Below are positions 51,648 to 62,275 of a stretch of 64,000 nt of DNA, piece after piece; position 1 is the first letter of the stretch, and every line of letters begins with the position of its first letter. The notes beneath the pieces were generated by a model, which was given only the letters and a program-made list of their open reading frames with translations, ran no database searches and was not told where the DNA came from. The position numbers were made by a program, and so were the translations under genes. The stretch covers positions 744,001 to 808,000 of the forward strand of contig NC_013526.1 in the NCBI RefSeq assembly GCF_000025005.1. Reading direction: 5' to 3'. This DNA is from Thermobaculum terrenum ATCC BAA-798 (GTDB taxonomy: Bacteria; Chloroflexota; Chloroflexia; Thermobaculales; Thermobaculaceae).

Positions 51648-51688
51648 CGTTGACGTTTGTTACACAAGGTTACACCCAAACGTCAACG
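51648..51688 (-). repeat. Inverted repeat between the small membrane gene and cas6
   Basis: CGTTGACGTTTG (51648-51659) and CAAACGTCAACG (51677-51688) form a perfect 12-base inverted repeat with a 17-base spacer that also contains GTTACAC twice (51659-51665 and 51669-51675). On the minus strand it is followed by TCTTTTG, so it may be a terminator, an operator or a hairpin in the cas6 leader. Confidence 0.6.
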
Positions 51689-51698
51689 AAAGCAAGGA

Positions 51699-51878
51699 TC
51701 AGTTGGTGGGTTCCTCGAAGAGGCTGCCGAAGACTCCTCCGTAGTAGAACCCCAGCGTGCCCACAAGCATCACCACGCCCGCTAGAGTATGCAGGTCCCT
51801 GCCCGTCGCGAACCCCACCACCAGGGTGAGGACTATCAGCAACACGCCACCGATGATCGAACCCAAGAACGCCTTCAT
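51699..51878 (-). CDS. Small two-helix membrane protein, 59 residues
   Basis: The frame starts MKAFLGSIIGGVLLIVLTLV and has two hydrophobic segments (about residues 4-24 and 30-50) and an acidic end (FEEPTN). GAAGGAG lies eight bases before the ATG. It sits between cas6 and the divergent ribD, and it is upstream of cas6 on the same strand. I do not recognise a family; its two tightly packed helices and Gly-rich pattern suggest a small inner-membrane protein. Confidence 0.6.
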   Translation of the reverse strand: MKAFLGSIIGGVLLIVLTLVVGFATGRDLHTLAGVVMLVGTLGFYYGGVFGSLFEEPTN

Positions 51879-51929
51879 GCCTTGCTCCTTCGGGAAAGTT
51901 GTACAGCTTACATGTTACCATTATGTAGC

Positions 51930-53066
51930 ATGCAGGAGAAGCTGGCAACCACGAGCACGCACGAGGAGGCCATGCGCAGGGCGCTGGAGCTCGCCGAGAG
52001 CGCCCTCGGGCGCACTTGGCCCAACCCGGCGGTGGGCGCCGTGGTCGTGAGGGACGGCCTGGTGATCGGCAAGGGCGCCACCCAGCCGCCCGGCGGGCCC
52101 CACGCCGAGGTGGTGGCGCTGGCAGAGGCTGGGGAAGCAGCCAGGGGAGCCATCCTCTACGTCACCCTCGAGCCTTGCTCTCACTGGGGAAGAACCCCTC
52201 CCTGCACGGAGGCGATCATCCGGGCGGGCGTGCGGGAGGTGCATGCCGCCACCCTCGATCCCAACCCCAAGGTGCACGGCAGGGGTGTGGCGCAGCTCAG
52301 GGAGGCCGGCATAGAGGTGCACCTCGGGCTTTGCGAGCGCGAGGCCACGCGGATCAACGAGGGCTTCTTCAAGAGGGTGAGGACCGGCCTGCCGTTTGTG
52401 ACCCTCAAGTACGCCATGACGCTCGACGGGCGCATAGCCACCCGCACCGGCAGCTCCAAGTGGATCACCGGCGAGGAGGCCCGGACTTGCGCGCACAGGC
52501 TGCGGGACAGGGCGGACGCCATCATGGTGGGCGTGGGCACGGTCCTCGCCGACGACCCGCTGCTCACCACCCGCCTCCCACCCGAGCTGTGCGGCTACGG
52601 CGGCCCGCACCACCCCCTGCGTGTGGTGGTCGACAGCCGCGGCAGGACTCCCGCCAGGGCCGCCATGCTCCGGCGGGACACCCCGGGGAGGACGCTCGTA
52701 GCTTGCACCACCCTGGCCCCCGAGGACAGGAGGCTGGCCTGGCAGGATGCTGGCGCGGAGGTGGCGGTGTTCGCCCCGGAGGACGGCAGGGTGCCCCTGG
52801 AGGCGCTCCTGAGGTACCTGGGGGACACGGGAGTCAACACCGCGCTGGTCGAAGGCGGGGGAACGCTGCACGGCGCCCTGCTGGATGTGGGCCTGGCCGA
52901 CAAGATAGTGGCGTTCGTAGCTCCCAAGCTGATCGGTGGCGAGGGCGCCCCCGCGCCGGTGGGTGGTCGCGGCGTGGCCGACATGGCCTCCGCTCTCGAG
53001 CTGGCCGATGTCCGCGTGACCCAGGTCGGGCGTGACCTCCTCATCGAGGGGTACCTCCGGATATAA
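51930..53066 (+). CDS. ribD: Bifunctional riboflavin biosynthesis protein RibD
   Basis: This 378-residue enzyme carries out two steps of riboflavin synthesis: deamination of the pyrimidine (about residues 10-150) and reduction of the ribose with NADPH (about 155-375). The deaminase zinc site is clear: PHAEVVAL (HAE) and EPCSHWGRTPPC. The reductase has TLKYAMTLDGRIATRTGSSKWITGEEAR and VEGGGTLHGALLD. The ATG at 51930 is the natural start of the deaminase domain. The other rib genes are not next to it. The gene is followed by the cobalamin riboswitch of the reductase operon. Confidence 0.95.
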   Translation: MQEKLATTSTHEEAMRRALELAESALGRTWPNPAVGAVVVRDGLVIGKGATQPPGGPHAEVVALAEAGEAARGAILYVTLEPCSHWGRTPPCTEAIIRAGVREVHAATLDPNPKVHGRGVAQLREAGIEVHLGLCEREATRINEGFFKRVRTGLPFVTLKYAMTLDGRIATRTGSSKWITGEEARTCAHRLRDRADAIMVGVGTVLADDPLLTTRLPPELCGYGGPHHPLRVVVDSRGRTPARAAMLRRDTPGRTLVACTTLAPEDRRLAWQDAGAEVAVFAPEDGRVPLEALLRYLGDTGVNTALVEGGGTLHGALLDVGLADKIVAFVAPKLIGGEGAPAPVGGRGVADMASALELADVRVTQVGRDLLIEGYLRI

Positions 53067-53083
53067 AAATCCCATATGTAGTA

Positions 53084-53112
53084 TTGACAACTGTCACATA
53101 CCTCAATATATT
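53084..53112 (+). promoter_or_regulatory. Promoter of the riboswitch-nrdAB unit
   Basis: A consensus TTGACA (53084-53089), 17-base spacer and TATATT (53107-53112). Transcription would start near 53119, exactly where the riboswitch P1 stem begins. Confidence 0.8.
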
Positions 53113-53118
53113 GTAATT

Positions 53119-53289
53119 ACCGTCGGTTCGCTGGTACGGCCAGCGAGGCAAGAGGGAATCCGGTGAGAATCCGGGACTGCCCCGCAGCGGTGAGCGGGAA
53201 CGAAAGCCGCAGTACGGCACTGGGAGGTCCTCCTGGGAAGCCGCGGCGAGTAGGCCATCGGCCCGCAAGTCCGAAGACCTGCCGACGGT
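53119..53289 (+). promoter_or_regulatory. Cobalamin (B12) riboswitch
   Basis: The leader holds the cobalamin aptamer: the conserved GGGAATCCGGTGAGAATCC and GGGACTGCCCCGC segment (53153-53185) and GCAAGTCCGAAGACCTGCC near the 3' end. The P1 stem closes with ACCGTCGG (53119-53126) and CCGACGGT (53282-53289). A small hairpin, CCACGC with GCGTGG (53290-53304), follows as part of the expression platform, leaving about 150 bases to the nrdA start. B12 binding is expected to turn the ribonucleotide reductase genes off. Confidence 0.93.
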
Positions 53290-53458
53290 CCACGCGGTGC
53301 GTGGTTGCGGTGCCGACCTTCGAGGGTGAGGCGGACCGAGGAAAGATGCCATGGTGGAGCAGCATGCCTGGTGCTGTTCTCTCCCGCTGCTCTTGCCTCG
53401 TCCTACCTCTCCAGGCCCCCGGGTCGGCTCTCCCACAAATCTAGCAAGGAGTAAGGAG

Positions 53459-55918
53459 ATGTCGACTGCAATCAGGGAGCTGGAGACTCAACGAGTCAGG
53501 GTGGTATCTCCGGAAGGCGGCCTGGTGCCGCTGGATCCGGATCGCGTACGACGACACCTACAGCATGCCTGCCGGGGACTACCGGAATGCGATCCCGATG
53601 AGCTGGCGAACGAGGTGGTGCGATCCTTGTACGACCGCGTGACCCCCGAGCAGATCAGGTCCGCGATGATCCTGGCGGCCCGGGCGCGCATCGAGCGCGA
53701 TCCCGCATACGACAAGGTGGCATCGCGCCTGATGCTGGAGCAGATCTACCAGGAGTCCTGGGGGTGGGTACCCTCGGAGGCGGAGCTGGCGGCCACGTAC
53801 AGGGAGATGTTCCCGCGATACGTGCACGCCTGCATCTCCGCTGGCAGGCTCTCGGAGGAGCTGGCCAGGTTCGATCTGGCGCGCTTGGCCTCCGCCCTCA
53901 GGCCCGAGAGGGACGAGAAGCTGCGCTACATAGGGCTGCAGACCCTGTACGATCGCTACCTGCTGGATGTCGAGGGCAGGCGCCTGGAAGCCCCGCAGTA
54001 CTTCTGGATGAGGGTCGCGATGGGGCTGGCGCTGCGGGAGGACGATCCCAACGCCCGCGCGGCCCAGTTCTACGACCTGCTGTCCTCGCTGCGCTTCGTC
54101 AGCGCCACGCCCACCCTGTTCAACAGCGGTACGCCTCATCCACAGCTCAGCTCATGCTACCTGTCCACCGTGGAGGACGACCTGGAGCACATCTTCAAGG
54201 TCATAGGGGACAACGCCAAGCTCTCCAAGTGGGCCGGTGGCCTGGGCAACGACTGGACGCGAGTGCGGGCCACGGGCGCCCTCATCAGGGGCACGCACGG
54301 CAAGAGCCAGGGGGTCATCCCCTTCCTCAAGATCGTCAACGATACGGCCGTGGCCGTCAACCAGGGAGGCAAGCGCAAGGGCGCGGTGTGCTGCTACCTC
54401 GAGCCCTGGCATCTGGACTTCGAGGAGTTTCTCGAGCTGCGCAAGAACACGGGCGATGAGCGTCGGCGCACGCACGATATGCACACCGCCAGCTGGGTGC
54501 CCGACCTCTTCATGCGGCGCGTCCAGGAGGGAGGTACCTGGACCCTCTTCTCCCCCAACGAGGTGCCAGACCTCCATGAGCTGTACGGGAGGGCGTTCGA
54601 GCGACGGTACGTGGAATACGAGCGCATGGCAGAGGAGGGCAAGCTCCGGCAACACAAGAGGGTGGACGCCAAGATGCTCTGGCGGAAGATGCTCTCCATG
54701 CTATGGGAGACCGGACACCCCTGGATAGCTTTCAAGGACCCCTCCAACATCCGGTCGGCGCAGGACCACGTCGGGGTGATCCACTCCTCCAACCTGTGCA
54801 CCGAGATCCTCCTGCCCACCAGCCGCGAGGAGACGGCGGTATGCAACCTGGGGTCGATCAACCTGGTGGAGCATCTGTCGGGCGACGGCCTGGACGAGGC
54901 GAAGCTGGCGGAGACGGTCAGGACCGCCGTGCGCATGCTGGACAACGTGATAGACATCAACTTCTACCCCACGCCCGAGGCCAGGAGGTCCAACCTCAGG
55001 CATCGACCGATCGGGCTGGGCATCATGGGATTCCACGACGCGCTGCTCGCGCTGCGCATCCCCTACGCCAGCCCGCAGGCCGTGGAGTTCTCCGACCAGA
55101 CGATGGAGCTGATCTCCTGGCACGCCATCATGGCCTCGAGCGAGCTTGCGGCCGAGCGCGGCCGATACCCATCCTATCAGGGCTCCAAGTGGAGTCGCGG
55201 TCTGCTGCCGATCGACACGATCGAGTTGCTGGAGCGCGAGCGCGGGGGCGATCTCGAGATGGACCGCACGGCCAGGCTAGACTGGGGGCCGGTGCGCGAG
55301 GCGGTGGCCCGATGGGGCGTGCGGAACTCGCAGATCATGGCAATAGCTCCCACCGCCACCATCTCCAACATCGCCGGCGTCTCCCAGTCGATCGAGCCCC
55401 ACTACCGCAACCTGTTCGTCAAGTCGAACCTATCCGGGGACTTCACCATCGTCAACCCGTACCTGGTGGAGGACCTCAAGCGGCTGGGGCTGTGGAGCCA
55501 GGAGATGCTCGACAGGATCAAGTACTACGACGGCTCCATCCTGCCGATAGAGGAGATCCCGGACGAGGTCAAGCACCTCTACCTGACGGCGCACGAGATC
55601 GACCCGCTGTGGCTCATCGAGTGCGCCAGCCGCAGGCAGAAGTGGGTGGATATGGGGCAATCCCTCAACATCTACGTTGCGGAGCCCAGCGGCAAGAAGC
55701 TCCACGAGATCTACTTCGCCGCCTGGAGGAAGGGGCTCAAGACCACCTACTACCTGCGGGCCGTCGGCGCCACCAACGTGGAGAAGGCCAGCATGGATAT
55801 CAACCGCTTCGGGGTGCAGCCCCGCTGGATGAGATCCCGATCGGCCTCCAGCCGCGTGCGGATCGTGCGCGAGGGGAGCACCTGCCAGCTGGGCGAGGAC
55901 TGCGAGGCCTGTCAGTAA
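53459..55918 (+). CDS. nrdA: Class I ribonucleotide reductase, large subunit
   Basis: This 819-residue subunit reduces ribonucleotides to deoxyribonucleotides. The N-terminus is an ATP-cone domain (about residues 10-95). The active site is complete: redox cysteines Cys233 (SSCYLS) and Cys462 (CNLGSIN), the thiyl-radical Cys447 in NLCTE, and the YY pair in TTYYLRAVG. The tail [11 protein letters not shown] carries shuttle cysteines. I chose the ATG at 53459 (AAGGAGTAAGGAG ahead); the frame is open upstream into the riboswitch region but that part has no family sequence. It forms an operon with nrdB, under the cobalamin riboswitch. Confidence 0.95.
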   Translation: MSTAIRELETQRVRVVSPEGGLVPLDPDRVRRHLQHACRGLPECDPDELANEVVRSLYDRVTPEQIRSAMILAARARIERDPAYDKVASRLMLEQIYQESWGWVPSEAELAATYREMFPRYVHACISAGRLSEELARFDLARLASALRPERDEKLRYIGLQTLYDRYLLDVEGRRLEAPQYFWMRVAMGLALREDDPNARAAQFYDLLSSLRFVSATPTLFNSGTPHPQLSSCYLSTVEDDLEHIFKVIGDNAKLSKWAGGLGNDWTRVRATGALIRGTHGKSQGVIPFLKIVNDTAVAVNQGGKRKGAVCCYLEPWHLDFEEFLELRKNTGDERRRTHDMHTASWVPDLFMRRVQEGGTWTLFSPNEVPDLHELYGRAFERRYVEYERMAEEGKLRQHKRVDAKMLWRKMLSMLWETGHPWIAFKDPSNIRSAQDHVGVIHSSNLCTEILLPTSREETAVCNLGSINLVEHLSGDGLDEAKLAETVRTAVRMLDNVIDINFYPTPEARRSNLRHRPIGLGIMGFHDALLALRIPYASPQAVEFSDQTMELISWHAIMASSELAAERGRYPSYQGSKWSRGLLPIDTIELLERERGGDLEMDRTARLDWGPVREAVARWGVRNSQIMAIAPTATISNIAGVSQSIEPHYRNLFVKSNLSGDFTIVNPYLVEDLKRLGLWSQEMLDRIKYYDGSILPIEEIPDEVKHLYLTAHEIDPLWLIECASRRQKWVDMGQSLNIYVAEPSGKKLHEIYFAAWRKGLKTTYYLRAVGATNVEKASMDINRFGVQPRWMRSRSASSRVRIVREGSTCQLGEDCEACQ

Positions 55919-55957
55919 TCCACAGGGAACATAACTACAGAGAAGGAGGATATCTAG

Positions 55958-57019
<1,062 letters not shown>

Positions 57020-57036
57020 CTCCCACACCAGCTTCT

Positions 57037-59439
57037 TCATCTGCGCGCGTACCGCTTGACGGGAGGCTGCACGAGCGGCAGCAGTGGAGGAGCGCCGAAC
57101 GACGCCCTGCGCCGCTCCTCAGGCACATCGCCGTACAGCGTAGTCCTCTGCCTGGGCTCCCTCCCTATGGAGGTTATGATCTCCTCCATCCTCTCCGGCG
57201 GCAGCTCCTGCCCGTTCTCGCCACCGGCGGCGCGGGTGATGCTCTCGTTCATGAGCGTGCCCCCCAGGTCGTTGGCTCCCGACCGCAGGCAGAGCTTCAC
57301 CCCCTCAACCCCCATCTTCACCCAGGAGGTCTGGATGTTCGTGATCTCGGGATAGAGCACGAGGCGGGCGACCGCGTGCATGAGCACAGCCTCCCTGAAG
57401 GTCGGCCCACGCCGGGCCATCCCCTTCCAGAACATCGGAGCCTCCATGTGGACGAAGGGCAGCGGCACGAACTCGGTGAAGCCCCCGGTCTCCCTCTGCA
57501 ACCCCTTGATCCGCAGGAGGTGCCGCGCCCAGTGCACCGGGCTCTCCACGTGCCCGTACATGATGGTGGCGGTGGTGCGGATGCCGAGCGAGTGCGCCTG
57601 ACGTATCACCTCCAGCCACTGCTCCGTCCGGATCTTGTCCGGGCAGATGATCGCCCTGATCTCGTCGTCGAGGATCTCGGCAGCCGTGCCCGGCAGGGTA
57701 CCCAGGCCGGCGGCCCTCAGCTCGGATAGAAACTCCCGCACTCCCATCCCCAGGGTCTGTGCCCCCTGCCACACCTCCAGTGGGGAGAAGGCGTGGATGT
57801 GTATGCCGGGCACGGCCTCCTTCACCGCCCGGCATATGCGCAGGTAGGTATCACCCGTGTACTCGGGATGGATGCCCCCCTGCATGCACACCTCGGTGGC
57901 CCCCCTGTCCCAGGCCTCGCGGGCCCGCCGCACGATCTCCTCCAGTGGCAGGTCGTAGGGTGCACCCCGCAGGTTCTCCGAGAGCTTCCCCTTGGAGAAG
58001 GCGCAGAACTTGCACCGGAAGTAGCAGATGTTGGTGTAGTTGATGTTCCGATTGACGACGTAGGTCACCACGTCACCGGACGCCCGGCGCCGCAGCTCGT
58101 CGGCGGCCTCGCACACCACACGGAACTCCTTGCCCCTGGCGCCAAAGAGACGCACCAACTCCTGCTCCCCCAGGTCTCGACCGGCCATGGCGTCGTCGAT
58201 GATCGCCAGGAGCTCTCCCGACACCTCGCCTCCGCCGTGCACCACGGGCAGGTCGCCCGAGCTGCCGGGTGACCAGTCATCAGTCCGGGCATAACCCTCG
58301 CTGTCGGCGTGGTGCAGGAGCTTGGGCAGCACCCTTGGATCCACCCACCTGGAGGACTCGCGCACATATTCGGGATAGATCGCCAACCTCTCCACGAGCT
58401 CCTTGCCCGCCTCCTCCGTCCTCTGGGCCAGCTCCCGCAGGTGCGGCCAGGGAGCCTCCGGGTTGACGTGATCGGGCGTCACGGGCGATACCCCTCCCCA
58501 GTCGTTGATGCCGGCCTCGATCAGCCGGCCGTAGGTACCAGGGCTCAGGTTGGGCGGCGCCTGCACGTTCATCTCCGGCCCCAGGAGGATGCGAGCGACG
58601 GCCACCGTCCACAGCAGATCCTCCAGGGATGGCTCGGGCGCGTTAGCCATCCGCGTGCCCGGCTTGGCCCTGAAGTTCTGCACTATCACCTCCTGGATGT
58701 GCCCGTAGCGCTGGTGCAGAGCGCGCAGCGCCAACAGCGACTCTATCCTCTCCCTGCGAGTCTCACCTATCCCTATCAGGATGCCGGAGGTGAAGGGCAC
58801 GGCCAGCTCGCCAGCGGCCTCGATCGTCGCCAGGCGCACCTGTGGGTGCTTGTCCGGCGAGCCGTAGTGAGGGCCGCCCTTGCGGGACAGGCGCTCGGAG
58901 ACGGTCTCCAGCATGATGCCCTGGGACACGGTCACGCCCCGGAGCAGGGCGATCTCCTCCCGGGTCATCACCCCGGGGTTGGCGTGCGGCAGCAAGCCCG
59001 TCTCGCGCAGCACGAGATCGCACATCGCCGCCAGGTAGTCGATGGTGCTTGAGTACCCGAGCCTATCCAGCTCCTCGCGGGCAACTCTGTAGCGCAGCTC
59101 GGGTTTATCCCCCAAGGTAAACAGCGCCTCCTTGCAGCCGGCCCTGGCGCCGGCCCTGGCCACCTCCAGCACCTCCTCGGGGGTCATGTAGGCCCTCTCC
59201 ACCCTGCGGGGGGACCAGGCAAAGGTGCAGTAGTGACAGACATCTCGACAGAGGTGGGTTAGCGGGATGAACACCTTGCGGGAGTAGGAGACCCTGTTGG
59301 CGTGGGTGGAATCCCTCATCGCCGCCGCGACCTGCATGAGGGTCACCAGGTTGTCATAGTCGGCCAGCAGCAGCGCCTCCTCCGTAGACGGCAGGCTCCC
59401 ATCCAGCGCCCGCTCGAGTACTTGGTGCACAACGGTCAC
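57037..59439 (-). CDS. fbiC: FbiC: fused CofG/CofH, deazaflavin (Fo) synthase
   Basis: This 800-residue protein joins both radical-SAM enzymes that build Fo, the precursor of cofactor F420, from tyrosine and a riboflavin precursor. The N-terminal CofG part has the iron-sulfur cysteines Cys64, Cys68 and Cys71 (CRDVCHYC); the C-terminal CofH part has Cys472, Cys476 and Cys479 (CYFRCKFC). Both domains carry the usual downstream motifs (GILIGIGETRRERIESL; HVESPVHWARHL). I chose the GTG at 59439, eight bases after AAAGGAGGG; the longer frame lacks a ribosome-binding site. The fused form is typical of Actinobacteria and Chloroflexota. It is convergent with nrdB. Confidence 0.95.
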   Translation of the reverse strand: MTVVHQVLERALDGSLPSTEEALLLADYDNLVTLMQVAAAMRDSTHANRVSYSRKVFIPLTHLCRDVCHYCTFAWSPRRVERAYMTPEEVLEVARAGARAGCKEALFTLGDKPELRYRVAREELDRLGYSSTIDYLAAMCDLVLRETGLLPHANPGVMTREEIALLRGVTVSQGIMLETVSERLSRKGGPHYGSPDKHPQVRLATIEAAGELAVPFTSGILIGIGETRRERIESLLALRALHQRYGHIQEVIVQNFRAKPGTRMANAPEPSLEDLLWTVAVARILLGPEMNVQAPPNLSPGTYGRLIEAGINDWGGVSPVTPDHVNPEAPWPHLRELAQRTEEAGKELVERLAIYPEYVRESSRWVDPRVLPKLLHHADSEGYARTDDWSPGSSGDLPVVHGGGEVSGELLAIIDDAMAGRDLGEQELVRLFGARGKEFRVVCEAADELRRRASGDVVTYVVNRNINYTNICYFRCKFCAFSKGKLSENLRGAPYDLPLEEIVRRAREAWDRGATEVCMQGGIHPEYTGDTYLRICRAVKEAVPGIHIHAFSPLEVWQGAQTLGMGVREFLSELRAAGLGTLPGTAAEILDDEIRAIICPDKIRTEQWLEVIRQAHSLGIRTTATIMYGHVESPVHWARHLLRIKGLQRETGGFTEFVPLPFVHMEAPMFWKGMARRGPTFREAVLMHAVARLVLYPEITNIQTSWVKMGVEGVKLCLRSGANDLGGTLMNESITRAAGGENGQELPPERMEEIITSIGREPRQRTTLYGDVPEERRRASFGAPPLLPLVQPPVKRYARR

Positions 59440-59717
59440 TCGTAAGCCCTCCTTTCCCAAATATGCGTGCATCAAATACGGCAGTATGAAGCGTCCGCGA
59501 GAGCTTTGCACCACCTCGCGCGCAGGCAGATATGTAGCTGTACACAGGGCTTGGGGATCGTGGGAGAAGGGCAAGGCTCACCCGTTGCGGGTACGGTGCC
59601 TGCGGTTTGCCCGCGGAGGCGCGGCGCCCCACGCAGCAGCCGCGCCTCTATTGAGTTGTTGGCTGGGTTAACGTATCTGGGCTCTAGGTTAGCACACGCG
59701 CTGGCAGCTGTGCAAGC

Positions 59718-59900
59718 CTAGTACTGTCTACGGCGCTGGAGGCTGGAGAGGTCGAGCTCGCCCTCGATATACATCCCCACCAGGTAGCCCACTATACCGC
59801 CGAGGATGATGAGCGCGGTGGCCCCCCAGCCCAGCCACAGTATGAGCAGGACGATCAGGGCGCCCACCAAGGCTCCCAAGTACTTCGCATTGATCACCAT
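59718..59900 (-). CDS. DUF2273-like small membrane protein
   Basis: This 60-residue protein has two hydrophobic helices (about residues 6-23 and 26-46: LGALVGALIVLLILWLGWG, ALIILGGIVGYLVGMYIEG) and a polar tail. This is the pattern of DUF2273 proteins, which accompany Asp23/AmaP genes in Firmicutes. I chose the ATG at 59900, which has a ribosome-binding site (AAGGAG) ahead. It is the last gene of the leftward Asp23-like cluster. Confidence 0.85.
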   Translation of the reverse strand: MVINAKYLGALVGALIVLLILWLGWGATALIILGGIVGYLVGMYIEGELDLSSLQRRRQY

Positions 59901-59910
59901 CTGGTACTCC

Positions 59911-60474
59911 TTATCGCTTCTTGCTAACTTCCGACAGCACGACAAGCACTCGCCGCACAGGCACTCGCTGCAGCTGCAGCTCCTGTGTGACGCGCGTCTT
60001 GATCCCCTCACCGTAGTCCGCAAGCTTGATGCCCATAGGGCAGGCCACATCACAGCGGACTTCAAAAGCTCCTCGGTGCCACCGCAGGCTCACGCGCGGC
60101 GAACTCGCCCCGGCAGCGCGCGCCGCTTGACCCGCCAGTTTGGCCACAGCGCCCGAGGATATCCTCAACTCCCGCCCAGGAGTGTCGTCCACGACCACTT
60201 CACGTGGGTTACGCACCACGGACAGCTCACGCAGCAGCAGGGCCAGGCCTATCACAGCCACCACCAGCGCCACGATCGCGATGATGGCCCTGCTCGCCGG
60301 TGACACGCCCTGAGGGGATAGGCGAGAGAACGCATCCACGGCCGATCTGTAGCCTGTGTAGTAATTGAGATCCGACGGGGAGATAACCCCGAAGTTCACC
60401 AGCAGCAGCAACAGGGACGCCGCGCCCACGAGCAGCGCGAGGAGCAGGATGACTACTCTATTGAAAGCGTTCAC
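59911..60474 (-). CDS. AmaP-like membrane anchor of Asp23 (copy 1)
   Basis: The protein of about 187 residues has two N-terminal membrane helices (about residues 5-30 and 60-82) and a C-terminal alkaline-shock-like domain (LRISSGAVAKLAGQAA, VSLRWHRGAFEVRCDVACPMG, then LQRVPVRRVLVVLSEV). AmaP anchors Asp23 to the membrane in Staphylococcus. The GTG at 60474 overlaps the previous gene's stop by four bases. It is one of two tandem AmaP-like genes here. Confidence 0.85.
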   Translation of the reverse strand: MNAFNRVVILLLALLVGAASLLLLLVNFGVISPSDLNYYTGYRSAVDAFSRLSPQGVSPASRAIIAIVALVVAVIGLALLLRELSVVRNPREVVVDDTPGRELRISSGAVAKLAGQAARAAGASSPRVSLRWHRGAFEVRCDVACPMGIKLADYGEGIKTRVTQELQLQRVPVRRVLVVLSEVSKKR

Positions 60475-61052
60475 TTTACCCTCACCTTCGCCCTTCTGGG
60501 ATCTATCTCCCTGCAATCCAAGGACATCTTCCGCAAGGGCACGCCCCAGGACTCCACGAGCGACCTGCGCAGGTTTGCATCCAGCCTGGCCCTCACCTGC
60601 GATAGGTCCTCACCCCGCCTGACCAGCGCCAAGGCCCTTAGCCCCACTCCCCCCCGCCGGTAGAGCTTGACCCCGCGTCTGGAGTCCAGCACCGCGGCAT
60701 CGGACTCCAACACCTGCTCAGCGCCAGCATCCACCACCCTGGGATGGAGGCAGACGTCCTCGGTCAGCCTCGCACAGGCAGGGCGAGCCGGCCGCAGCTC
60801 GAGCACGAGCAGCACCAGGCACACCAGCAACACCAGCACGAGCACCGCCACGGTGGCCGCGGGAGCCCTGCCCTGCTCCAGCTGGGATACCAGCTGCACG
60901 ATGGAGTCGCGCCATGCACTCAGCTGGGCTCCCTCCCACAGCGATTGCAGGTCGTAGCCGAAGAGCCCCAAGCTATAGATAAATACTATGATACCCCCCA
61001 CAAGCAGTGCCGCCGACAGCAGCACCATAAGCAGTCTATTGAGAGCGTTCAA
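60471..61052 (-). CDS. AmaP-like membrane anchor (copy 2)
   Basis: This 193-residue protein starts MNALNRLLMVLLSAALLVG and has two hydrophobic helices (about residues 6-30 and 68-86), like copy 1, then a diverged soluble domain (RALALVRRGEDLSQVRARLDANLRRSLVESWGVPL). It overlaps Asp23-like gene 1 upstream by 17 bases and copy 1 downstream by four. The two copies differ a good deal and may anchor different Asp23 partners. Confidence 0.8.
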   Translation of the reverse strand: MNALNRLLMVLLSAALLVGGIIVFIYSLGLFGYDLQSLWEGAQLSAWRDSIVQLVSQLEQGRAPAATVAVLVLVLLVCLVLLVLELRPARPACARLTEDVCLHPRVVDAGAEQVLESDAAVLDSRRGVKLYRRGGVGLRALALVRRGEDLSQVRARLDANLRRSLVESWGVPLRKMSLDCREIDPRRAKVRVK

Positions 61053-61341
61053 CTTCAGGTACCCCCTCCAGGTCCTCCACCACGATGGTCAGCCGACGAT
61101 CGCCCACCAAGGGGGTGACCGCCGCCCTTACCCGCTCCACCAATAGGGGCACGGGCACGCCATCCGGGTAGGCAGCTATGACGTGCACCCTCACGTCCGA
61201 GGGAGTCACCACCACACCCTGGACCTTCTCTCCGGCCCCGTACGTGGCGGCCTCGGCGTAGGTGCCCTTTCCAAGCGAACTAACCCCATGGACCGCGAGG
61301 GCGGCTTCAGCCACCGCCCTCGCCAAAGTTATCTCATCCAA
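61036..61341 (-). CDS. Asp23/Gls24-family protein (copy 1, short)
   Basis: This 101-residue protein has the Asp23 pattern VAEAALAVHGVSSLGKG and later VRVHVIAAYPDGVPVPLLVERVRAAVTPLVG. It lacks the longer N-terminus of the second copy. Asp23 proteins form a membrane-associated network and respond to alkaline or cell-wall stress. It overlaps the AmaP-like gene and follows the other Asp23-like gene by 12 bases. Confidence 0.82.
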   Translation of the reverse strand: MDEITLARAVAEAALAVHGVSSLGKGTYAEAATYGAGEKVQGVVVTPSDVRVHVIAAYPDGVPVPLLVERVRAAVTPLVGDRRLTIVVEDLEGVPEVERSQ

Positions 61342-61353
61342 CTTGGGCTCTCC

Positions 61354-61791
61354 TTACCGCACTCTCTGCGTCTCTGCTTCCTCCTCTGACTGCTGAGGCT
61401 GTGGCAGGATCACATCGTTGACGGTTATGTTGACCTCGGTCACCTTCAGTCCCACAAGGTTCTCCACGCGGTTGATGATGTTCCTGCGCACCGCCTCCGC
61501 TACGGCGGGGATAGCTATCCCGTAGTCGACGGCGAGGTTCAGGTCTATGGCGGCTTCCTGCTCGCCCACCTCGACGTGCACACCCCTGGTCACGCTGGGG
61601 GAGCCGGTAGCCCTTTCAACCAAGCCACCTATGGCCCTGGAGGCGCCGCCTCCCATATGCACGCCCTCTACCTCCTGCGCGGCCATGCCGGCTATCTTGG
61701 CCACCACCACGTCTTCAATGGTGGTCTTGCCGCGCTCGGTCTGCAGCGGGCTGGTGCTCTCCGTGATAGACCTCTCCTGTGTGTTGGACAT
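61354..61791 (-). CDS. Asp23/Gls24-family protein (copy 2)
   Basis: This 145-residue protein is a clear Asp23 family member: TTIEDVVVAKIAGMAAQEVEGVHMGG, VTRGVHVEVGEQEAAIDLNLAVDYGIAIPAVAEAVRRNI, and VENLVGLKVTEVNITVNDV. Length is normal. It follows the GlsB-type gene and leads the Asp23/AmaP set. AAGGAG lies ahead of the ATG. Confidence 0.93.
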   Translation of the reverse strand: MSNTQERSITESTSPLQTERGKTTIEDVVVAKIAGMAAQEVEGVHMGGGASRAIGGLVERATGSPSVTRGVHVEVGEQEAAIDLNLAVDYGIAIPAVAEAVRRNIINRVENLVGLKVTEVNITVNDVILPQPQQSEEEAETQRVR

Positions 61792-61831
61792 CTATAATCT
61801 CCTTTCCTTACAACACGTGATGTTTATTTGT

Positions 61832-62092
61832 CTAGACGCTACGGCCACGAACTACCAATCTGTAGAGCGCGAGGAGTACTATCGACCCCACGACAGCTAC
61901 AAGAATGGACCAGAGGTTAATGCCGGTCACGCCCTCCTGGCCGAATAGGTTGGCTATCCAGCCACCGATCACCGCTCCTATGATGCCGATAATGATCGTG
62001 ACTATAATGCCGCCCGGGTCGTCACCTGGCATGATCCACTTGGCGAGTACGCCTGCAATAAGCCCTATAACGATCCAAGATATGATTCCCAT
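61832..62092 (-). CDS. GlsB/YeaQ/YmgE-family stress membrane protein
   Basis: This 86-residue protein has three hydrophobic helices and the GlsB signature (ISWIVIGLIAGVLAKWIMPGDDPGG, IGIIGAVIGGWI, VVGSIVLLALYRLV). Members are small membrane proteins raised in stress. It is the first gene of the leftward cluster, divergent from the ECF sigma gene, so the two clusters probably share a regulatory region. AAGGAGG precedes the ATG. Confidence 0.95.
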   Translation of the reverse strand: MGIISWIVIGLIAGVLAKWIMPGDDPGGIIVTIIIGIIGAVIGGWIANLFGQEGVTGINLWSILVAVVGSIVLLALYRLVVRGRSV

Positions 62093-62275
62093 TCCTTTCG
62101 CCTCCTTATTGTTCCGATATATAAGACAATGCTACGGGCTGTTTGTTACAGCCTCTAGACTTTATCTCCGGCCGCTCCAGCGACCACCCGCTATATAGCA
62201 GGTAATGTGCCATGCTGGTGCACTTCTTGCTAAGAATCGGTGTGATCTATTGTTGGGGAGGAAGGCACCTCACAG

